From positions 232,067 through 296,066 of the forward strand of contig LUVW01000027.1 in NCBI GenBank assembly GCA_001661515.1: 64,000 bases of DNA, in the 5' to 3' direction. Origin of the DNA: Capniomyces stellatus. Taxonomy: Eukaryota; Kickxellomycota; Harpellomycetes; Harpellales; Legeriomycetaceae. The notes beneath the pieces were generated by a model. It searched no databases, had not been told where the DNA came from, and saw only the letters and a program-made list of their open reading frames with translations. The translations under genes were made by a program, and so were the position numbers. Below are positions 23,179-34,777 of the stretch, piece after piece. Numbering within the stretch: position 1 is the stretch's first letter; every line of letters starts with the position of its first letter.

Positions 23179-23474
23179 NNNNNNNNNNNAAAAAAAAAAA
23201 AAAAAAAAAAAATGAAAAAAAGTGTTGCAAAATACAAAGGCACTTGACTGCTACTATTTCTTTTGTTTATTTTTATCCTCTATATTCTTAGCTACAATAT
23301 TATTATCCTCTATATTATTATCCTCTATATTATTATCCTCTATATTTTTATCCTCTACAATTCGTCTATTTTCTTATCTACTATATCAATCAACTGAATA
23401 AAATCAAGTTTAATAATAAAAAAATTAACGGTTGAAATGTTTCCCAGTTGGTCGAGTGGTGTTGATTCCAAAAG
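23105..23474. other. Convergent region with poly-A gap and 18-bp tandem repeat
   Basis: About 370 bp between converging 3' ends. It contains a long A run interrupted by Ns at 23179-23189 (length unknown) and, at about 23275-23360, three to four copies of ATTATTATCCTCTATATT. No gene is visible. Confidence 0.8.
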
Positions 23475-25190
23475 TTACTGCCCAAAAATGTTGCTGCTCA
23501 CATTACACACGGCTTTAAGTTCGCTGAGCTGGACCATAGCGCCAAAGTTGTTGAATCCAAAGTGGTTAGGTAAGGGTAACTGCTCAAACGCCAAGTTCTT
23601 CAAAAGTTCAGAGTTGACGTTTACACCGTCAATTGTGATATCAGACTCCATGCTGGAAAAATATTTCTTGGAAATATTCGTGTACGAGAGTTTCGATCTG
23701 GCTGCAAGTTTCAAAATGGGCTTTAGTGGCGTTTCGAATAGCAATCCGGTTCCAACAATAACACTGTTTTCGTTCATGTAAATAAAAAACGGAATGACAG
23801 TTTCTGCGTTTTCTGCGTCTTCTGCGTTTTTATTTGGGTTTGGGGCTTTTTCTGGTTTGTAAAAAGTTGTCTTTTTGTAGGCGTCGAGTGGGTAAGTTGC
23901 GATTTCAATGTTTTGGTTTTCCTCAAATATAAAAAACGGATTTACTTTGTGTTCCTCAAACTCCTTGTCACTCTCTTCACCGTCAATTGTGTTTTTTGGA
24001 TTTGTTTGGATGTTTTTTGCAAAAGCGAACAAGTCAGAGCTGTTATTGCCCATGTTTTCGTCAGAAACCATGTTGTTTACTTTAATAAACTGCGTGTGTT
24101 TCTGCATCTCAAAGTATGTATCTGTTTGTTTTGGTCCGGACATGAGCTGCTTTTCAAGCCTGATAAATTCAGTTTCTACGTCCGCTGTTTCTGTTTTCAA
24201 GCGCTTTTGGTGCTGTAACTGCAATCTGCTGTTTTTGGATAATCGCCGATATCCTCTTTTATCCAATTTAACCAAAGTCTCTTCAGCGTTGCTTTGCTGT
24301 TTTTGCTTGAACTTTTCAAAGATTCTAAACGGAACATGTGACGGGAAATCCATTCCAACAAACCTGGGTGACGAGCCCTCCGTCCTTTGAATGTTTAAAT
24401 CTCCAACATTGCTCTTCAGCTCCCGGACCTTTTTCCTACCAAACACATAGTCTGTGCAGTTCTCCAGACTTTCCATATCGCTCGACACAATACTCCACTG
24501 TGGCTTGTAAATCCCCGTAAAGCTGCTCGAAATAACCACTTTTGTTTTTGGCGAGTTTATTTTCGGATACGATGCCAAAAGTATCGAAGTCAAGCTGTTT
24601 TTTGTTATTAGCCCCGACAGTATAAACGGCTTATTCGGGTCACACGGGTTCTTTATCCACGATATACTGTTGTGCATTTTGCAGATATCTAAATTGCTAA
24701 GCCCATACATCGTTGCACTTTGGTTTATTTTTTCCTGGTTCTTATTCTTTTTTGCGTTCTTATCAACACGCTGCGAGCTTGAAGCCCAGTCTTCGTAGTT
24801 TATGGGGTACACGTCTACTTCTGGCAGGCGTATTTCACACTTTGTACATTTTTCTGTTCCATCAACACGTACCGATGATCCTCTTACAGCCTCTTCATCC
24901 CCATTGATCACTTTTGTGTCTGAAGCAGGTTTGTCTTGGTTACTTTCTGTATTTGCATCAAACAGTTCTTCAAGCTTGTAAATGTACTCCTTCTTGAGCC
25001 CACTATCCGCATCACTCCTTTTTATTTTTTTTATCCCAACTCTTGGCCCATTCTGGTACCGATACTTTCCAACTATGTACATCCCATCCTCCCCACTTTT
25101 ATCGCGTTTACTGGATACAGACCAAGACATCAACAAAATCACACCAATAAGGTATAAGATCATTTTCACCATTTTAATCGATTCTCTCAT
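23475..25190 (-). CDS. Secreted or membrane-anchored protein of unknown family
   Basis: Single-exon gene of 571 residues that I do not recognise. The N terminus (MVKMILYLIGVILLMSWSVSS) is a good signal peptide or signal anchor after a short MRESIK lead. The body is hydrophilic, with a CTKCEIRLPEVDVYPINYEDW segment near residue 115, further cysteines (DICKMHNS, IKNPCDPNKP, LENCTDYVFG), many possible N-glycosylation sites, and a C-terminal segment FFIYMNENSVIVGTGLLFET that looks like a folded beta-rich domain. No transmembrane segment follows the signal, so secretion or an ER-lumen role is likely (inference). It lies 3' of INTS11 on the same strand and converges on the myosin gene. Confidence 0.8.
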   Translation of the reverse strand: MRESIKMVKMILYLIGVILLMSWSVSSKRDKSGEDGMYIVGKYRYQNGPRVGIKKIKRSDADSGLKKEYIYKLEELFDANTESNQDKPASDTKVINGDEEAVRGSSVRVDGTEKCTKCEIRLPEVDVYPINYEDWASSSQRVDKNAKKNKNQEKINQSATMYGLSNLDICKMHNSISWIKNPCDPNKPFILSGLITKNSLTSILLASYPKINSPKTKVVISSSFTGIYKPQWSIVSSDMESLENCTDYVFGRKKVRELKSNVGDLNIQRTEGSSPRFVGMDFPSHVPFRIFEKFKQKQQSNAEETLVKLDKRGYRRLSKNSRLQLQHQKRLKTETADVETEFIRLEKQLMSGPKQTDTYFEMQKHTQFIKVNNMVSDENMGNNSSDLFAFAKNIQTNPKNTIDGEESDKEFEEHKVNPFFIFEENQNIEIATYPLDAYKKTTFYKPEKAPNPNKNAEDAENAETVIPFFIYMNENSVIVGTGLLFETPLKPILKLAARSKLSYTNISKKYFSSMESDITIDGVNVNSELLKNLAFEQLPLPNHFGFNNFGAMVQLSELKAVCNVSSNIFGQ

Positions 25191-25782
25191 TTCAAGACAA
25201 CAGTCGTTTTGAACTAATGGTAAAAGCGGGAAGAAGGAGAAAAAAAAGTCAAGCTATCTGAAACTTGGACTATACAAATATCAAGACTGATTAGAAACAA
25301 TTTATATAAATATTACCAGCCGCTCAACCCCACTTAATAATAACCACTGCCAAGTACCAAGTACTAGTTTCAACTTTTGAATTTTAACAAAACTTTTTCA
25401 ATAAAAATAATCAGTCCAGCAATAACAATAATGAGCAAGATTGACTACTAGAGTATTAATCTGCACAATAAACAGCCACAAACACCTCATGCCCAGGTAG
25501 CTGACTATACAGAATAAAAGCAAAATGACTTTGTCTATTTGGGCAAACACCAACAGTCATTGTACATAGTAGTATTTACAAATAGCAAAGCAAAACTCGA
25601 TATTTCTGCTTTTCTACGTAAAACAACCCGCACTTAATAAAAAAAAGAAAGGCGAAATAAAAAAAAAAAAGTAAAGGAGTAAAAGTATAAAAGCATCAAC
25701 ACCGGTAAAATAAATGATTAATACAGACATGTTAATTTTTCATTTCAATAAAAAATAAAATAAAAAAAGATATAGTAAAACA
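25191..25782. promoter_or_regulatory. Intergenic region INTS11 3' end to secreted-protein gene
   Basis: About 590 bp of AT-rich sequence holding the INTS11 3' end and the promoter of the secreted-protein gene, both on the minus strand. No gene is visible. Confidence 0.5.
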
Positions 25783-27927
25783 CTATGACAGAATTTTGTT
25801 TAGGGTAGAGAACACAAATGTTGCTTGTTCTTCAAAGCTCAATTCCCAGGATACCTCTAAGAGATCCAGGTCCCTCTGTTCGCCGCGAGATTCGGGTGAA
25901 GGAATTCCAATCGACACACCGCACCAATGTAACTGTGAAATTGATTCTTTAGGCGCGGTGGTGCTGGGATCTGCATCCAGTTTAGCCCTTTTAGAAGTGT
26001 TGACGCCACGTTCAACAGATCCATCCAGCCCCGAGTTGACGTGAGATGGAATGTGCTGGTTTGGTTCCACTGACTTGTAAATCACTTTACCCTCAATCCC
26101 AAACCCTTCAATCAGAGTTTCATGCAGAATCATAAGCACATATTTCTCAATGCACTCAGTCTCACCAAGCCCCAAACTGACTCGCATCTGAACGCCGTCA
26201 AACTGGCGAAATGTGGTAAAGTAAAAACTCTGGCTGCTGGAAGAAACCAGTGGCCGGCTGCTTGGCAGTTCAGAACTCGAAACAAGCGGGTTTTGGCCAG
26301 CGCCTTTTAGAGATTGGAGCTGGGATTGGGGCTTTGTTTTTGGAAGGCTTTTATAAATTTCATCGATCGAAACTAGTTTTAGTTGATTTTCACCTGGATT
26401 GCAAACCAAAACACCTTCAATAGGTATTTTCTTGATAGGCGTTTGCTGGACCCAATCAGGGTCAAAGCTCAAACTGTTTTCAATTGATTTGTTGCTAGAA
26501 ATAAACTGCGAGTTCTCATACTTGCTTTTAACCTCGCTCAGCCACGCAGACTTGACGAGTTTATCGCTAACCAAAGCCAGCTCAAGGTTGCTAGGCTCAA
26601 TGTGTAGCATTTCACCGTTCGCAGGGTCAAAGCAAGGAACTCCAAACTCGCTCATCACTTTAGACTTTAAAAAAGTCATTCTGGACTTCTCGCCATGCAC
26701 CAAAACCACATTCCTCGGGTCCGCGTGGCGAATAAGCTCCATAATCCCCTTTGCGTCAGCATGCGCACTAAACGACAAGTTCTGCACAGACATGTTCACT
26801 CGAACTTTGGTAAATGGATCAATGTCAACAACCTCGTTTCCAGCCAGCACCTTTGCACCAACTGTCCCCGCCACACAGTACCCCGGTATTATCAGCATGT
26901 TCTTAGGGTCTGGTGCCCATTTTTTAAAAATCTCAAGCGACATTCCTATATGCAGCATACCTGGTGTTGCAAAGGTCACCATTGGCCCTGGAAGATCAAT
27001 GTACTCGTGCTTCCATGGCTTGATGTACTTGAAATCAAACGGGTTTCTCTTTACAAACGACTCCTTCACTTTTTGGTTGGTCCAGTTGATAAACAGCTTG
27101 TAAAACCTGTTTGCCTTTTCTGTCAGCCCAGCCGAAAAGTACACGGGCACTGTCAGCCCCATCCGCTCCCAGTATGTCTCAATCAATATACACAGCTCCT
27201 GCGCTCGCCCCAAAGCAAAACACGGAATCAGAACCTTCCCTCCATTGCTTATACACCCATGAACCTTCTCTAAAAAGTCTCGTTCCCGAGCCCGTTTTGA
27301 ATCTCTAATTGTGGTGCCATAGGTAGACTCGGTAATCAGCACGTCCGGTCTAATTCTGTCTACCCACGCAGAGCCCAAGTGTCTGTCCGGCGTCATATTG
27401 TAATCCCCCGTGTACAGAACACTTTCGTTGCCGCTCTTTGCATATATCATTGCCGCTCCCAACACATGCCCCGCATAATATGCCCTCAGCTCCAAATCCT
27501 CATCCACATATAAAGTTTCATGCAAATGCATAGTCACAACCTTGTTCATGCAGTCTTTGATGTGCTGAGACGTAAAAAAGTTGGTCTCCCCCTTCCTTTC
27601 AACAGAAATCTTTCTGTAATCCTCTAGCAGAATTGGACATATAGCTTTAGTCGGCGCTGTCATATAAATCGGCCCATTATATCCGCATTGCTCTGTAAAA
27701 TGAGGCAGCGCTCCGCAATGGTCCAAATGAAAGTGCGAAATCACAACCGCATCAATCCTTTCGGTGAAATCGCCTGTTTTGGTTATACTCGAGAAATCCG
27801 GGAACCGCCTGTCGTCATTGTACCCCATATGCATACCGCAATCAAACATTATTGTTTTTGAATTCAACGTCACCAAAATACAGGACCGCCCTACATCCTG
27901 ACCAGCTCCTAATGGAACTATCTTCAT
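25783..27927 (-). CDS. INTS11: Integrator subunit 11 homologue (RNA endonuclease, CPSF73-like)
   Basis: Single-exon gene of 714 residues. It opens [18 protein letters not shown], then [17 protein letters not shown], the metallo-beta-lactamase HFHLDHCG motif, [17 protein letters not shown], and the zinc-ligand segments [24 protein letters not shown] and [13 protein letters not shown]. The beta-CASP part follows ([62 protein letters not shown]). These match INTS11 rather than Ysh1/CPSF73, whose N terminus differs. All catalytic histidines and aspartates I can place are present, so it should be an active nuclease. The C terminus (ending in an [16 protein letters not shown] tail) resembles the INTS9-binding end. 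INTS11 cleaves nascent RNA at promoter-proximal paused RNA polymerase II and snRNA 3' ends in animals. Other Integrator subunits are not in this window. Confidence 0.93.
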   Translation of the reverse strand: MKIVPLGAGQDVGRSCILVTLNSKTIMFDCGMHMGYNDDRRFPDFSSITKTGDFTERIDAVVISHFHLDHCGALPHFTEQCGYNGPIYMTAPTKAICPILLEDYRKISVERKGETNFFTSQHIKDCMNKVVTMHLHETLYVDEDLELRAYYAGHVLGAAMIYAKSGNESVLYTGDYNMTPDRHLGSAWVDRIRPDVLITESTYGTTIRDSKRARERDFLEKVHGCISNGGKVLIPCFALGRAQELCILIETYWERMGLTVPVYFSAGLTEKANRFYKLFINWTNQKVKESFVKRNPFDFKYIKPWKHEYIDLPGPMVTFATPGMLHIGMSLEIFKKWAPDPKNMLIIPGYCVAGTVGAKVLAGNEVVDIDPFTKVRVNMSVQNLSFSAHADAKGIMELIRHADPRNVVLVHGEKSRMTFLKSKVMSEFGVPCFDPANGEMLHIEPSNLELALVSDKLVKSAWLSEVKSKYENSQFISSNKSIENSLSFDPDWVQQTPIKKIPIEGVLVCNPGENQLKLVSIDEIYKSLPKTKPQSQLQSLKGAGQNPLVSSSELPSSRPLVSSSSQSFYFTTFRQFDGVQMRVSLGLGETECIEKYVLMILHETLIEGFGIEGKVIYKSVEPNQHIPSHVNSGLDGSVERGVNTSKRAKLDADPSTTAPKESISQLHWCGVSIGIPSPESRGEQRDLDLLEVSWELSFEEQATFVFSTLNKILS

Positions 27928-28379
27928 CTTTAAATCTACCTTTTATACTCTACAATAAACAAGGTTGGCAAATAAGCTGTAGTCAATTTTGGCCAAACGA
28001 ATACAAATCCAATAACAAATCGAAAAACAAAAACAAAATTGAATTCAAAAACAAAAACAATAAATGTGTAAAGTAAAAAAAAATCTATTGTTGTTGAAAA
28101 ATAGAAAAAGCAAATTCAAAACAAAATATTTTTCCACGATTTTTGAATCATTGGGTTTTAGTTTGGTGATGTCTAGGAATTTAATTAGCACACCAATTCC
28201 CAAAATATTGACCAATTACAAAAAAAAATGGTGAACGAAAAAACAACAAATGCTACTTGGATAACCACATCTTAATTAATAAAAGAAAAGAATCTATCAA
28301 TGATGCTAAAAGTAATTTATCAAAGTATTGCTTTAAACTTGCGCGGGGTGTTGGTGATGTAGTAGCGTCTCAGCACAGC
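27928..28379. promoter_or_regulatory. Intergenic region AFG2 3' end to INTS11
   Basis: About 450 bp between two minus-strand genes, AT-rich, with no visible gene. It should include the INTS11 promoter. Confidence 0.5.
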
Positions 28380-31300
28380 TTATTTATCTGATTTTTTAGA
28401 AAAGTCGAGATAAAACTTTAACATTTCAGGCGTGATACGCCTTTTAAACCCTTTATAAACCCGCTCAAAGTGGACCTTGTCCACTGCTGTGGCATTGACA
28501 TCGTCCTCCATAGCAGCCATAGCAGCCTCCTGGCAAAGCGATACAACCTCGGCACCTGAAAATCCTTCAGTCTACAAGCAATCCACACCAAGTTTGTTGT
28601 AAACTCGTTTTGATGAACCCGATTGAGAATACAGGGCATTTAGCCAACATTCAACATTCCAAAATGAAAATAATAACAATAATAATAATAATAGTAAAAA
28701 TAAAAATAAAAATAAACGAGAAAACTAACCATCTTGGCCAGGGCTTCTATTTCAACCGCTTCTGTTATAGACATTTTCTTGAACTGTATAGCAAAAATTG
28801 CGAACCGCGAATGGTAATCAGGTGGAGGAACATAAATGCAGCGATCTATTCTCCCGGGTCTCAGTAGCGCAGAGTCTATTATGTCAGGACGGTTGGTTGC
28901 TGCAACAACGGTAACACTTACAAGTGGCTCGATCCCGTCAAGCTCACTTAAAAGTTGAGACAAGACTCGGTCAGCAACGCTTGATGAGCTTTGCGACCCT
29001 CTTTTTACTGTTAGTGCATCGATTTCGTCAAAGAAAATGATCGAAGGCGAAGAAGCTCTCGCCTTTTTAAATATCTTTCGAACCGCCTTTTCAGAGTCAC
29101 CTACCCACTTACTGAATAGCTCAGGACCCTTTACCGCAATAAAATTCAGCTTTGACTCGGTTGCCAGTGCCTTGGCCACCAAAGTTTTGCTACATCCTGG
29201 TGGTCCGTATAGCAAAATGCCTTTTGGCGGCTTTATGCCCATTCTGATAAATGCCTCGGGATGCTTCAATGGCCACTCTACCGCCTCTTGCAGTCGGCTT
29301 TTTATCTCCTCCTGACCCCCAATATCTTCCCACAGCACCTTTGGTACTTCCAGCATCACCTCCCTCATGCTACTAGGTCTAATCCCAGGGAGCGCAGCTT
29401 TGAAATCGTCAAAAGTCACTTTGAGACTCTCCAGAATATTATTTTCTCTGCTGCTACCGCTACAGCTATCACCGCCACTACCCGCTTTTTCCACATCAAC
29501 GCTCCCAATTCCCATCTTCATCAGCTCGATATTCAAACTATTAAAGTTTCCACTGAACTTTGAAAATCTTTTTATAGCCGCCATGCCCGCCTCTCTGCAC
29601 AACGCCATTATATCCGCTCCAACAAATCCGTGGGCGTTCCCCGAAATCTCACCAAGCTCGGCTTCGCTCAGCGTATTCGGAATATCATTCAAAATCACCT
29701 GCAAAATCTCCATTCGATCCTGCTCGTTAGGAACCCCAATCTCCACTTCTCGGTCAAACCTTCCAGGCCTTCGCAAGGCCTCGTCCAAACTCGATGGCCT
29801 GTTGGTAGCTCCTATCACCACCACTTTGCTGCTACTGTTGTTTGAAGAGTTGTTGCTGGTATCAAAGCTATCCATCAGCGTCAGCAGAGTAGTCACAACC
29901 CGTTTCTCCATCTGGCTTTGGCTGGACTCGCGCTTTGGGCAGAGTGCGTCAATTTCATCGATAAAGACTATACTTGGCGCATTCTTTTTCGCATTCTCAA
30001 ACAGCTCTGTTAATTTAGACTCGGTCTCTCCATAAAACTTGGTCACTATCTCTGCACCATTGATCGTAACCACATTGGCCCCTGTTTCTGCCGCTACTGC
30101 CCTTGCAATCAGCGTTTTCCCTGTTCCTGGCGGCCCATACAGCAGCACTCCCCTTGGCGGAACAATCCCTAGTGTATCACAAATAAATAACGTTTTTTAT
30201 TTTTCTACAGCCTCGTATTCTATTACTGGGCCATCTTGCAACCCATTTACTAACAAGCTTTCATACCACACAAAGAAAGAAAAAAAACAAAAAAATGGCC
30301 TCATAGATACGCCATTTAAGCACAAACTTACCATATCGAAGAAACAATTCGGGGTTCTTCAATGGCAGCTCAACTATTTCTCTAACTTGCTGGATTTGAC
30401 TGCTTAATCCTCCAACTTTATTATACCCCAACTTTTTATCACTTTGAACATTGCTTTTTGTCTCGCTTTCTGGCTTGTCGACCTAACCAAATTAAACCAA
30501 CCCAGGTCACCTTACATCAATATTAGCAATCCGCGATTTGGAACATCAGTATACAGAATAAAAACAAGTATTGCTTTACCTTTGGAGATGAGATTATTGT
30601 GTGCTTATCGATTCTATAGTACTCTTCTTCATAGTCTTCTATCCTTTTGCTGCTATCAACATCTGCATCAACTCCAAGGTCGGAGGCTTTGGATTCATTT
30701 CCATTTGGTTCAATCAACGCGCTTTGTATTTTAAATCTTCGCAGCCGCCCTCCAAAGCTTGTATCAAACACGTACCCATCATTCAAAACCTGCGTGTTGG
30801 CTATTGGAAAGTGGAAGGTATTTGTAAATACAGATGTGTGACAGAGCTAGTATTCCTATACACGTTCTTGCATTTAAGCAGTCTTGTTGTTTTTATTTGG
30901 CAAAAATGAATATATTACCTAGATTGGATTTTATGTAGCTGTAAATTGCGCTGCTCAGTTTGATGCCTGTAGACGAAGTCAGCTCTACCACCACCTCCTT
31001 GGCCACCCTCAACCTTTTGCTTATTCTGCGCAGTTCGACCCTATCACCCAACTGAGAGTCAATATTTATCCGTCCAACAGTTGTGAGTTGGATTTCTAAA
31101 AAAGACAATAGCAATATTAACTATAGTTGCACTAAAACCAAAAACCAATAACCGCATAAACATCCAGTCTTTGCTCGAATTACTCGAATTACTCGGAATA
31201 CTCGGAATACTCGAATTCACTGAAACCGAAAACCTGTTATACCAATAACACTACATACCTTTTTGCTTACTGGTGAACGAGGGCCATGCGATTCCACCAA

Positions 31301-31589
31301 ATTTACCAAACTTACTCGCCTACTCGCACAAGTACAAAAGAAAATTGATCGATGCAATTAACCATTATTAAAATAAAAAGAAGAATACCAAGAAAATCAC
31401 TGAACATTCTAATTAATGTGCTAGTAGCGTTTAACCTACGTCAATTCGATTCTCGACAACGACTAAATCACCAGCGCAGAGCCCAAGTCGCCTCATTTCT
31501 TCAATTCCAACATATATTTTACTCGAATCCTCCTGTTTTTCCTCCTCGCGTCGGCCAACAATTAGGCTTGTGGTTTCTTTTGGATTCAT
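28380..31589 (-). CDS. AFG2: Afg2/Drg1 (SPATA5-type) double AAA ATPase
   Basis: Drg1/Afg2 strips Rlp24 from cytoplasmic pre-60S particles, starting late 60S maturation. The start exon (ATG at 31589) gives [17 protein letters not shown] and [20 protein letters not shown], a CDC48-type N domain, continued by [20 protein letters not shown]. The main exon carries D1 with Walker [19 protein letters not shown] and Walker [16 protein letters not shown], then D2 with [18 protein letters not shown] and [15 protein letters not shown]. The Cys-Ser in GPPGCSKT of D2 and the phrase [23 protein letters not shown] identify the Afg2/SPATA5 branch rather than Cdc48. The C-terminal exon ends [19 protein letters not shown]. 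In-frame TAA lies just upstream of the chosen ATG. Confidence 0.95.
31174..31218. repeat. Tandem (AATACTCG)-type decamer repeat
   Basis: About five imperfect copies of ATTACTCGAA / ATACTCGGAA in the intron between the first two coding exons of the AFG2 gene. Confidence 0.7.
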
Positions 31590-32028
31590 TTCCAGGATCC
31601 AAGTGTTTTACTAGTTGTGGGCTTAGTGTTCTTATTCCGAATTTAAATGTGGAGTTTTAATGTTTTGATGCTTTAAAGTCAAGAAAAAATTATTCAACGT
31701 AGTTTTTTTTTTAATTTAATTTAATTTAATTTTTTACGTTTTTTGGTTTGATTTATGATTTTTGTAAATCGAAACGCCAAAATTAAAACTAGGAGACTTT
31801 TACTTTCCAAGTCTTGTTTCTCTAATGTCGATTTTTTTTAACGCAAAAAAAAAACACAACATTACCCTTTTAATAATAAAAAAACTCGTAATTTAACAGC
31901 AGCAAATTCGCGAATTGTAATTGGTAAAAGCTTGTTGGTATTGATAAGCTATAAAAACAAGAGCTTAAATAAGGGCTTCTATTTACTCTCAAACATAAAA
32001 AGAAAGGAGGCAAACTGCAGTAGTAAAG
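31590..32028. promoter_or_regulatory. Divergent intergenic region AFG2 / PPIL2
   Basis: About 440 bp separate the divergent start codons, so a shared or bidirectional promoter is likely. The stretch is AT-rich with a TTTAATTTAATTTAA run near 31715. Confidence 0.5.
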
Positions 32029-34156
32029 ATGGGAAAAGGAACGGATAAAATGTACATTACTCACTCGGAATGGGCCAACAAGTTCAGCGAGGGAGGGATG
32101 GGATTTGGAGGCAAAAGCGTTGGTGGCGACAAGAATGGAAAGGGTAAAGTTCTGCCGTTTTGGTGCTGTGCGCTATCGCGGCGGCCGTTTGACAAGTCGG
32201 TTTGTACAAGGGAAGGAATGGTTTTTGACTACGAGTAAGCTGCAGTTCGATACTCAATAGTAATAGTGTGTATGCCAGATTTAATTGACCTAATGTCGGG
32301 TCGAAACATGTTTCAGAATTAATCGCTAATTGATTTACTAAACCAACAAATAATAAAAACATAGAAATATTCTACAGTATATCAGCGAGTACAAAAATAA
32401 CCCGGTGACGGGCGAAAAGTTAAAAACCAAGGAATTGATCAAGCTAAATTTTTCCAAGAACGAAGAAGGTAAGCTTTTGTCTAGGAAAAAGGCTATTTTT
32501 AGAATAATGGTGTTGTAAACCGAGTAAATTAACAGTTTTAAGCATTGTGGAAATAGGCGACCTTATTTGTCCAGTGTCATCAAAAAAGTTTACAGAATCA
32601 ACGAAAATAGTGGCAAATGCAGTGAGCGGGTATGTTTATTCGTGGGCAGTGGTTGAGGAATTCAATATCAAGGCAAGGAACATGTGCGACCTGGTAACGA
32701 ACGAGTCATTTAAAAAGAGCGATTTGGTGGAGCTTTATGACCCTTCAGAAGTTGGCTGGAGAAACATTGAGAGTTTTTGGTATCTGCGCAATGGGATAGA
32801 CTTTAGGACTGGACAGGATAAGGAGTCTAAGGCTGGCGGCGCTGAAAGGGATATCGTAACCAACGCCTCTATTGATAGAATTTTAAGCGAGGTTAAAGGG
32901 GGGAAAAGCACGGCGGAAAACAAAGATGCGAAAGAGGGCGACCAAAAATCAGACAATGACAAAAAGACAGAAAAAAGAAAAGCGGATGGATCAGGTTCAG
33001 AAAAGAATGGGATGGCCAACGATGGTGGTGGGAAAAAGCATAAACCATACAATGCAACGATATATACAACAGGAACATCCGCAGCGTCATTGACGTCGAC
33101 AGCGGTCACACTGTCTACAGAGTCGACAAATATACTGCTGAACGAAGAAGAGTACATGTTTAACAACATCAAGAAGCCAAGCTATATCCAAATGAAGACT
33201 AATCTTGGAAACCTGAACATTGAGCTTTTTAGCGACAAAACTCCTAAAACGTGCTACAATTTTATCGAGTTGGCTAAAAGAGGATTTTATGAGGGGTTGA
33301 AGTTTCACCGGAGCATTAAAAATTTTATGATCCAGGGTGGCGATCCAAAAGGTGATGGTAAGGGCGGTGAAAGCATTTGGGGGGGGAAGGGAAAAGGAAG
33401 TGGCGAGTTTGAGGACGAGATTGTGCACAAGCTGACCCACGACAAGCGAGGAATGTTATCAATGGCCAACCACGGAAAATGCACAAACACTTCACAATTG
33501 TAAGTGCAGGGAGTTGAAAATTTGATTATTCGTGGTACTTGATAAACTTTAGATGACTTGATTACTTTATATAATGTATATTGATTAATTAATTATGGTT
33601 GTGGTGTAATATTAGCTTTATAACATACCGGCAAGCACCGCATCTTAACGGAAAACACACAGTGTTTGGTCGGGTAGTAGGTGGGTTACAGACGCTTGAT
33701 GCCTTTGAGAATGTTCCAACCGATGCAGAAACAGATGTTCCTTTACAGCCAATTGTTATAAACTCGATTAATGTCCTGGTTAACGCTTACCAGGAGTTCA
33801 AAGACCGGTTTGCTCGAAAGTTGGAGCATGAGAATAGGACCAAGTCTGGAAATCTGACTTTTGAAGAGATAGAAAAGGCCAAAAACGACAAGACAAACTG
33901 GTTTGGGAAATCGCTAGACAGTTCCAGCACTACTACACTAGGTGTTGGCTCTACTGGCGGTGGAGCTGGTGGTCCTAGTTCTGGAAACGGGCATCCACAA
34001 TCTGTGGGTAAATACCTGAAGAGTGTGAAGTCAAGCCAGTCAGATTCGCTAGAGTTGGGTGCTGCTGACAATTTGAAAATGGAAACTTCCCAGCCTAAAC
34101 TGACGCAAAAGAAGGCGGGAAAGAGCAAAGGGTTTGGTGATTTTAGCTCATGGTGA
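32029..34156 (+). CDS. PPIL2: PPIL2/Cyp60-type U-box cyclophilin, four exons
   Basis: A nuclear, spliceosome-associated peptidyl-prolyl isomerase fused to a U-box, which can act as an E3 ubiquitin ligase. Exons 32029-32234, 32365-32468, 32557-33499 and 33616-34156 join with matching phases to 597 residues. The N-terminal U-box region reads [52 protein letters not shown]. The cyclophilin domain covers about residues 320-480 with [37 protein letters not shown] and [10 protein letters not shown]. The linker is Lys/Asp/Ser-rich (residues about 190-260), and the C-terminal tail is Gly/Ser-rich. It is divergent from AFG2. Confidence 0.95.
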
Positions 34157-34777
34157 TTTTAGATACTTTATGAACTTAGATAATTTGTGAATTCAGATAA
34201 TTTGTGGGGTGTGTGAATTTCTATAAACCAGTGTATAACAACGTACAACATATTATTTTAAAGTTTTAATGTTCACTTTTACACTCGGCCTTTAACCTTT
34301 TGAGAATGGGAAATAAACATAAACCGAGAACATAAATATAGTCCATCTAGATACTTTTAATTTTCATATAGTTAAACATGAGTGTTGCGTTGAAAATAAA
34401 ATGTTTGTCAACTTGGCAAGTATTTAAGACTCTAGATAACTTGTTTGTAAGATGACCAAGGTTACTGCGCTGCCACTGACTTTGTGAATGACGGCTGTAG
34501 GTTGCAAATGTTAATGTAGATTGCAAATGTAAATGTAAATTTGAATTTAAATTTAAATCCGAACTTGAATTGTATAAAACTAGTAAAGAAAATAAGTAAT
34601 AATATTAAAAAAGTAAAAGTAAAAGTAAAAGAATATTTATATAATTATTAGAGTACCAACACTAATAATAGGGTCAAGAACAATAATGACCGAGCTGCCG
34701 AACATCACACTTGTTAAATCACGAGTTAAATGTCACTTTAAATCCCGGAGCCAAAATTTCAAATGGAAAATAGAAGC
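34157..34777. other. Convergent intergenic region PPIL2 / TFIIS
   Basis: About 620 bp between converging 3' ends, AT-rich, with a short (AAAAGT)n run at about 34606-34632. No gene is recognisable. Confidence 0.5.
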
